Notes under the pieces: generated by a model
Database searches by the model: none
What the model saw: only the letters and a program-made list of their open reading frames with translations
Told to the model about the DNA's origin: nothing
Assembly (NCBI RefSeq): GCF_902362185.1
Contig: NC_044495.1
Span: 14,100,711 to 14,164,710 of the forward strand
Length of the DNA: 64,000 nt
DNA from: Chanos chanos
Taxonomy: Eukaryota > Chordata > Actinopteri > Gonorynchiformes > Chanidae
Direction: 5' to 3'
Made by a program: the position numbers and the translations under genes
Shown: positions 56,345-64,000 of the stretch, piece by piece
Layout: each line of letters opens with the position of its first letter
Position numbering within the stretch: position 1 is the stretch's first letter

Positions 56345-59300
56345 TGGACCGACGCTTCCTGCTGACCCTCATCTTCTGTTCAGTTTCTTGGATTTTCTTC
56401 TGGGAAGTGCGCTGGAAGAAAGGGAAGGAAAGTCAGATTGAAGAATGGCTCCATGGACACAGTCTGTCTGAATATAAGCAGTTGTTTGAGGGTGAGTGAA
56501 ACCATTTTAAAGTCACACACACAGACACACACACATATATTATATGTTAATCACATTCTAGCCTCAGTCTAAAAAATTCTGTTAGAAATCTTGTGCCATC
56601 CAGTTTTATCTATATATTGGCGGAAGTATCGGCCAGAGACAACCAGTGAATCTCCAGGACAGTTCTCTTGGTTTCAGTCACAGTTGTTTGCTCCTTTCTC
56701 ATCTGAGCCAATTAAAAATACGTATCCTATGTTTTCATGAGCTGTTGCTCTTAATGGCTTTTGAGTGTATACCTACAAGTAATTTCCAAAACACAGGAAA
56801 CGCTTAAGCATGTCAGAGAGTAGAGGTATTTTGAAAGCAGGTTCTTCCACACAGAGTATGTAATATCACACCCCATCATGCTTAGTCACTTAATGATTTG
56901 ATAAGCCCGAAATCTTATGAAAAAACCACATGTCATAGCTATCAGCACATCTGTGTCTAGCTTAGCGCTGAACAATGCAACATAATAGAGTGGTGTCAAT
57001 TACAGTGCTTTCCACCATCATTAACCAAACGCCAAATGATAGAGTTTCTTCAGAACAAATAATGTCACATCTTACCAACAGAGTTCCAGACACTTCTGTA
57101 GAATCTATGCTAAGGAGCAGTGAAGTTGTAATAGGTCAGATGTTCTATTAAGACTCTTTATGTTGATGTGTCCTTTATTTTGGCAGGGAAGTAGACTGTG
57201 TGGGCATTGTTATTCCTATCATAACCAAGGGTGAACTTCTCAAACATTATGTTTAAGATTAAGGTTCTGTTTCTTGAATATCTATGGGTGAATTTGTGTG
57301 CTCTCGTATTAATTGGTTGCTTAAAAATGCACGTCTTTGTTTATGATCATTGAATTATTACTTCAATTTGTTGATGTTGTTGCTCTCGTTACCATAGTGA
57401 TAAGGGTGTCTCTGTCAGTAAATGTTAGGGAGTTTCTGTTGACACAGTTGTGAGTTTGCTTTGGTTATGTGGTTAAAACAGTCGGTTGCATAATATCAGG
57501 CAGTCACATAATATCTTGCTCTGTGTGTGTGTGTGTGTGTAGATGTCCAGACCCTGGAGGAGCTGAGTCTGTCTGTTTTAACTCGTCTGGAGGAGGTGGT
57601 GAAGGAGCCACGGCGTTGGAGGTCCATTGTTGATGCTCACATCCAGTTGCTCAGAGACTTCGCCTTTCAAGAGTGGCTGTGTTCACAAGGCCTGGAGCAC
57701 TACTACCACACGTAAGCACACACACACACACACACACACACACAATGTCACTGCCGTTCCTGAGTTATCGTCAGATGTAACGACGACCTCTATTACCACT
57801 GTCTGGTATAACTCACTGACATGACACATCGCGGATACTGCTATGACCCTTCATCTTTCATCATTTATATTCAAATAACCGTAGGAGCTTCTGAATACCA
57901 TAGTGAGGCTGGAATAGCTGTGCCCTCCCTCCCACCAGGACGAGGACTGCATACTCTGTTGTGTCCTGCAGTACCACTGAACTATAACAACAAAGCACTG
58001 CAACCAGCACGCGGCTGCTTGGTCAGCTCAGTGTGAACATGAGCGGTGGGAACTGATTATATGGTCAGTGTAGGGCTGAGCTGGAAACGGATGCTGTAAT
58101 TAGTCGTGTAGACCAGCAGAGGGCAGTGCTGGCTCTTCACGGCCAGCTGAGCTGAGTGACATTGAGCGGTGGCGACTGCAGTACTGCGGGGTCATTGCAG
58201 TAACGGGTGGTTTTTTAAGGTCCGTTACACACGCGCAGCATCCAGCTGCAGCAATGCAGACTGAGCAAAGTAGGACTCAGGAAGTGCAGCTGGAAACAAA
58301 GCAACTGTTATACAATCAGGGTCATTTTGGATCAACCTCATATGCTATACAGCACACATACGAGACAACTTCTGTGTGTAGATCTATAACAGCAGTGTAT
58401 GTAATGTTTTTGTCATGTTCAATATCATTAAAGATATTTTGAGGTCATTTTAGGTTCATATCTGTTTGTTTCATGTTTTTTTTGGGGTTAAAGTTGGGTG
58501 TTTGAGGGAAAGGAGGGTGTGACACTTCAGTGTAAATCTGCTCCATTGTTCCTCAGTAGCGTCTGTTATTATACATTCTGTAGCACAAGCCTCTCTACAC
58601 TTCAACGATACATTTCTGATCTCTCTCTAACTCTGTGTCAATATTCAGTAAAATACATTTGTCTCACACACGTGCTGCATCATTAGAGTGTTGCCAGAGC
58701 AGACAGTTGTGGTACAGTGATGTAGTGGAGTTGTCTGAGTCACTGCTGTTTAGTGTATATTTTATGTTTTGTTTAATGACAGAGCTATATCTGTGCCAGC
58801 ATAAATTAGTATTGGAAGTTATTAATAACATTTGGAAGACCTGAAATTTTTGATTGAAGGCCATGTTTTTGTTTTGAGTTTGACCTCCTTGCAGCAGACT
58901 TATTTGAACGGGCAGGCCGCATAAAATATGATCTTGTTTTTCCTATTTCTCCTTGGCAGTCTGAAGACTCTGGGTTGTACTAATCTGGATGATTTAGCAC
59001 AGTTTGACAGCCAGCTTCAGCTCTCTCTGGCCGCATGGGGCTATTACTACGAGGATTATATTAAACTGTCCACCGGCATTAAGATCCTCCAGGCCTCTAG
59101 GGGCAGCAGAGACCAGGACTACGAGACCCAGTTGGTACACAACCTTGCTGAGAGGCGACTAAAGGAGAAGTGGTCCATTGGTAAGTACAGTTTAGCTTCT
59201 GTTGCATCAGGTGGGGCCTTATATGAGATGAAAGATATAGGTTGAAGGTGACTATTTCAACCTGACAGATGACTTGCGGCTAAGCCGGTTAGACAGTTGT

Positions 59301-62300
59301 ATATTTTGATCTGTTACTTAACGAGCAGCTCTCGATGGCTTGTCCCAAGATTATTTACCAAGGGTTTGTGCGGAACTTTTGTTTTTTTTCTTGCTTGCTG
59401 TGGTTTGATGCGAAATTCAGAAGAGGTAGTTGAACCTAAGTGGAGTGCTATCTCACTGTGTTTATATAAAGCAGAAGAAGGCAAACAGACATGAAGAAGT
59501 CAGAGCTTTCATTATCTGAACTCGTCACTCCCTGAAACAAAAAGGAGCCTTTACCTGCGTACATTTCAGAGAGGCTAAAAAGCTTTTAGCTCTGCAGCCA
59601 TGGATCATTACCATAAAACATATAGTGTTCATTGAATCAGATATGTATAATTCTGTTAGTAAGTTGGTTTCTGAGCTCAGTGTTTCCTGTACTAGTTTAA
59701 TAAATTAATGTTTCACTCCATCTGGAAAAGCATGTTTTTTGTCACTATTTTAGAGTCTGTGAGCTCATAGCAGCTCAGTATCTACAGGAAATAGCGGTAG
59801 ATGGACTATAAATCAAGTCAGGGACATCACAGGCTTCATCTGTGGACGCTGAAGCTTGATGTCTTCCGTATGCTGTTTTCATATGTTGCTCACTGTGGAA
59901 AAGAAAGGCAAAGAAATACACAAATGGCAGTTAATAATATCGGACATGGGCACGGACGAAGGTTTTGTCGTGTTCTATAGTCTGCTTTCTCTTATCTGGT
60001 CAGGAGTTAGTGTCTCAGAGTTCCTGTGTAAGAGTTGGTATTAAAGTGATCTAACAGGGGTGGGTGTGTGTGTGTGCGCGCGTGCGTGTGCGTGTGTGTG
60101 CCTGTCTGTCTGTCTTTCAGCCGGAGCTCTGATATTTGGCTGTACTGTAGCTCTGTGCTTTCTGATAAGGGACCTCATGTTTTACGTGATTGGTGAGTCA
60201 TTATTTCTTTTTTTTTCTTAGATACACTTGTGTTCAGTAATGATCTTTATATGCATTATATTTTATATACAGCTAACAAAGTCTTATCAACAAATGTGTA
60301 TTAGCAAAGCCTCCTTAAAACCCTGGTGATGCCTGAAACAACTGAGAAATAAGTAAATTGTCATTATGAATTGGTCTGCATGGCTTATATTCATTTAATT
60401 ACTAATTATCAAGGTGTATAGGTTATTAAATGTATCATCACTTTTGTATGTGCCTTTCTAAAGCAGCCTGAGATATTTAGAGGGATGACAGGTTGAAAGA
60501 GGTCAAGTATTCGTTACCTGAATTTCAGGACTGGCTGTGACAGGAGTAATTAAGTTATTTTTCATTTCAAGATGAACATTGTCAGCTCAAGTTTACATCC
60601 ACACGCAAGGAAAACCTAAACCAAAAAAGGAACAACATGAAGTTTTTTTTAATTCACTATTTTATTCTTAAGTCATAATTGGAAATATATTTTTATACTT
60701 ATTAGGTTATGTGGTAGACACATTTTTTCCCCACAAACTACAACATCAGCTTGTATCTGTATCCTGGCTTTCAGTTGGTTAACGTTGCAGTATTTTAAAT
60801 GGTTAAACCTAAGAGTTGACGTATTGAAATCAGTCAGACCCTTTACTGTGATCACACTCTTTGCTGAATACCTGCCTTGTGGGTTTCTGTCCTGAAGTTC
60901 TAGGACAGGATCTGGTTTATGGTAGAAGAATAACTCTAAGGTTGGACGTTCTCTTTCTGTGTCCTCTGCTTATGCTTCCATTTTCAAGTGATTTGTCAAA
61001 AATTCAAAACAACGTGGGTCTGCTGTTTGAGCAACAACTTCTTTTGCATAACTCGATGTTTATCTAGACTTGGTCATTATATGAAGTCAGGTCTCTTATT
61101 TTGTTCCTATTAACTCTCTCTCTCTCTTTTTCTCTCTCTTTTTCTCTCTCCCCCGCCTCCCTGCTCCTTCCCTCTTTTAGGTGGAATAACTGTTTCCATC
61201 ATCGCCTTTGTCTTCACCATTAAGTTCCTGTGTGAGCTTGCAGCTCGGGTGGTCAGTTTCCTTCAAAATGAGGACCCTGGTCGCCGTGGAGACCGCAGCA
61301 TCTATGACTATGTCCGAGGGAACTACCTGGACCCCCGTTCATGCAAGGTTTCCTGGGATTGGAAGGAGCCACAGGAAGTGGGCCAGACGATGAGCTTCCG
61401 TGTCCAGGTGCCGATAGACTGCTGATGTTAACATCCGCCAAGTCTTTTGTCATAGATCACTCATTTATTAGCAAAGAGCAATGAGAGATAATCATTACAA
61501 ATACCTCACTCAGGAGTCTGTTTTCTTCTCTTTCTCCTTTTCTTTCTTTTTCCCTCTGTTATTTTGTCTCAGCTCTTCTATAAAAATGGCCAGCCGTTCC
61601 CTGCTCACAGGCCGGTGGGACTAAGAGTCAGTATTACCCATATAGAGCTTGCCTTAGACATCCCAGTGACCCAGGAGGTCCTGCAAGAGCCAGAATCCAA
61701 CGTTGTCAAAGTGGCCTTCACAGTTCGCAAGGCAGGACGCTACGAGGTGGCTGTCAAGCTGGGCGGTCTGAACGTGGCTTACAGCCCCTACTACAAAGTC
61801 TTTCAACCAGGTAAGGGACTCCATGGTGTCACACCTGAGGAAGATGTGTGAGTTAAGGTGTAGTGTCTTTAGACTGACAGTGAGATTAAATGGCCTTTGG
61901 TTCCACAGTGTCTCAGCATTTAGAGGAGTATGGGCAGTGACACCGGTTTAGGGTGAAGAATGTGTTGGAACGGGCTTTGCAGCCTTGTTAAAGTCTTTTA
62001 CCGCCTCTTTGGACTGGAGGATTCAGGCTGTACTATATCAACGTTCTCTCACCTCAGTTCTCAAGATCCCCATACCTTCCACATTTTTCCTTTAGTCCTA
62101 CCATGACGTATTAGATTTTAGTGACTCACCACTGAAGAATTATCTGCATCTGCCTCTGATGTGTGTCTGACGTGTCCATGCATGGTTTATACAGAAATGT
62201 ACAGGGCAGGGTGTGTGACTGGGTTGAGAAACGGCACCGCAGAATTTTTATCTGTGGTGACCAGTTCCAGTGTATGATGCAGTCTTTCACTGGATGTTTT

Positions 62301-63742
62301 TGTTTATGTTACATAACCCGTGTGTAAGAGAGGTTTCCCAATGACTGTAGATGTTTAGCAGCCTGTTTACTCAAGGCAAGACAGAAGAGTTTGGCCTAAA
62401 ATGGTCTGAAGGCTCTTTGTCTGTGTCTGTGGTGTTAAACCAAACTGGATTAAGCTTCGTTCTCTCACACCCCAACATAGCTTTGGCAGTAGGGGACGTC
62501 TCTCTGTTATATGAGAACCAAATTCTGGAGTTGGGCAATCAAGCAATTTTTTTGAAGTTGTCTTAGCGCAGAGAGTTCTATTTAGTGTGTACGCAAACAA
62601 ATATTTGAAGAGAGTGGCTCATTTTATGCAGTTGTTTGTGTTTTGGTAAGATTCCCGCCAAAAGTCGGGATAAATGTAATTACATTCATTCTAGAACGTT
62701 CTGCTTTTTAACAGTGTTTAGGCTTGTGGTACAGACTGATTACAATTTCGACTTTGTTTTGTCATCTTATTTTTGGCTCTTGTTTTTTTGTAAGAAATCC
62801 AACGTAATAGCATCTTTATGAAATTGCTCATGAAAATGTAGTAAATGTTACAATGGAAAATTGAGCAAGATGGGTGAAATCACTTCATCCTGATACATCA
62901 TATGAAATAAATTATCCAGCGTATGGTGTGTGTGTGTGTTTGTTTTACAGGGACAGTGGTGCCATCAAAAACAAAGATAGCGTACCATTTCTCCACTCTG
63001 GTTTTGCAATATGGCCAGCAGCACACCCTGCAGATCGAGCCGCGGGATGAGTACGGAAACCCCACCAGTAACTCTGTGTCGCTCATCGACGAAGTCAACT
63101 ACAATGTCCACGTTCACTCGGTAAGAGCGCCCATGGAATCAGAAGGATTTGGTCGTCCTCATGAAAATTAGAGTAGTACTCTGTGAATAGTCCTGTTACT
63201 GATAGAGGTTGTCAGTGAACAGCACACCTGATTCAACACACCTTTAAGCTGGCAGTAAGAGGAATGCTTTCAGAGTGTTAAATGTAGAGCAGCAGCGGTA
63301 GCCAGAATCCTATGTGGAGAGCCAGGCTTGCTTGGTACCCCTGGTTTTATGATGTCTCTAAAGATCTTGACTGGTCTCATCAGGCATGTTAGTGAAGGAC
63401 TGTAGATCTCCAGCAGAGTAATTACAGAGCCTACGTACCTTTGATGTGCTTAAAGTGAAACAAGTGCCCACTGAAGTATATTTGGATGATTTGTACTTGT
63501 TTGTTTATTTTTATGTCTAAATATGCTTAACGTGAATGGGATCTGTTTGTCTGTCTGACAGTTGGGTACAGTGGATGAGGACAGTTCAGAGGAGTATTTC
63601 ACCAAGTCTGTGAGCTGTATTAAACAGCAGTGTCAGGTCTTACTGAGACTGACTCTGAAGAAAAAGGGCTGTTTTAGAGGCCGTATCACCTACAGAGATC
63701 AGCCACTCAGCAACGGCGAGTTCGACATCATCGTACTTGACG
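56344..63742 (+). CDS. arel1: AREL1, apoptosis-resistant E3 ubiquitin ligase, N-terminal part (continues past window)
   Basis: Eight coding exons in the window: 56344-56491, 57543-57711, 58960-59180, 60121-60192, 61181-61407, 61573-61810, 62951-63120, 63562-63742; ~475 codons, all phases consistent. AREL1 is a HECT E3 that targets the IAP antagonists SMAC, HtrA2 and ARTS. Residues 199 onward match human AREL1 from its annotated first Met: MFYVIGGITVSI, YDYVRGNYLDPRSCKVSWDW, FYKNGQPFPAHRPVGLRV, and a filamin-type repeat around 255-360 (VAFTVRKAGRYEVAVKLGG). The extra residues 1-198 hold a hydrophobic start (FLLTLIFCSVSWIFFW), two SAM-like segments (from Trp35 and from about residue 95) and a transmembrane stretch (ALIFGCTVALCFLIRDL) next to a second one (GGITVSIIAFVFTIKFL). 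The HECT domain lies beyond 64000. Confidence 0.94.
57523..57542. repeat. (GT)n tract abutting AREL1 exon 2 acceptor
   Basis: About nine GT units run straight into the acceptor AG at 57541-57542. Confidence 0.85.
57717..57742. repeat. (CA)n microsatellite after AREL1 exon 2 donor
   Basis: CA repeat starting five bases after the GT donor at 57712. Exon 2 is thus flanked by GT and CA tracts, which are mutually complementary. Confidence 0.9.
58113..58128 (+). promoter_or_regulatory. CTCF-type motif in AREL1 intron
   Basis: CCAGCAGAGGGCAGTG matches the 14-base CTCF core consensus CCASYAGRKGGCRS at every position. It lies in the CpG-richer part (58040-58240) of the intron between exons 2 and 3. 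Confidence 0.55.
60062..60100. repeat. (GT)n/(GC) mixed dinucleotide tract before AREL1 exon 4
   Basis: GT repeat with GC interruptions, followed by a ctgtctgtctttcag acceptor. Confidence 0.85.
61110..61152. repeat. (CT)n tract before AREL1 exon 5
   Basis: Pyrimidine repeat that extends the polypyrimidine tract of the acceptor at 61180. Confidence 0.85.
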
Positions 63743-64000
63743 GTCAGTGACCGATAATACAAAAGTCTACCCATATATGGAGGTCTTTTTGTTTGTTGCA
63801 AAAACAGCTGTTAAAGACAAGGTTATACAGCTGAATTACAGGCCTGACAGACACTGGAACTGTATGGGAATCTCATGGTATTTGTTATATATGAATTGTG
63901 TAGTATATATGTTAGAAAGGTATCATTTATACTGTTATCAGCACACAAATGATGTCTTATGTAGTCTGAATACTCAACACAGAGGCAGAAGGTGTTGACC
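63743..64000 (+). other. AREL1 intron running off the right edge
   Basis: Begins with the donor GTCAGT after 63742. No match to the next expected AREL1 exon is seen before the window ends. Confidence 0.7.

Overview
This window is a stretch of vertebrate nuclear genome, most likely from a ray-finned (teleost) fish. The evidence is multi-exon genes with GT-AG introns, short introns and intergenic gaps, many dinucleotide and tetranucleotide repeats, and a set of genes whose human counterparts all map to chromosome 14q24.3 except for an OLFM4-like pair. No bacterial, plasmid or phage features are present, and I recognise no retroviral or Polinton-type fossil and no intact transposon.

Layout, left to right: the last five coding exons of DLST (+, 1619-4108, gene start outside the window); an AT-rich intergenic gap; a complete 10-exon RPS6KL1 (-, 7975-15145); a repeat-rich upstream region; two complete tandem OLFM4-like secreted glycoprotein genes (-, 18643-20867 and 23782-25682); a complete 13-exon LRRC74A (-, 26233-31682), head to head with a complete 10-exon ANGEL1 (+, 32373-39480); a long gene-poor stretch; a complete 7-coding-exon VASH1 (-, 43977-50775); a complete 8-exon FCF1 (-, 52194-54408), head to head with the 5' half of AREL1 (+, 56344 to beyond the right edge). 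Exon joins below were placed by hand from GT-AG sites and reading-phase continuity. For every complete gene the exon lengths sum to a multiple of three with no internal stop.

These genes do not form one pathway. DLST is a TCA-cycle enzyme, RPS6KL1 a probable pseudokinase, OLFM4 an extracellular glycoprotein, LRRC74A an LRR/EF-hand protein, ANGEL1 an RNA phosphatase-like EEP protein, VASH1 a tubulin detyrosinase, FCF1 an 18S rRNA-processing nuclease, and AREL1 a HECT ubiquitin ligase. What links them is ancestral synteny. The human order AREL1-FCF1-(YLPM1-PROX2)-DLST-RPS6KL1 appears here split by the VASH1-ANGEL1-LRRC74A block, with the OLFM4-like pair inserted.

The most notable observations are: near-identity of the OLF-domain exons of two otherwise diverged OLFM4 paralogs (gene conversion); a coding N-terminal extension of AREL1 with SAM-like segments, preceded by an upstream ORF that overlaps its start codon by one base; and an 18-19 copy 39-bp minisatellite placed just after an ANGEL1 splice donor that is open in two frames.
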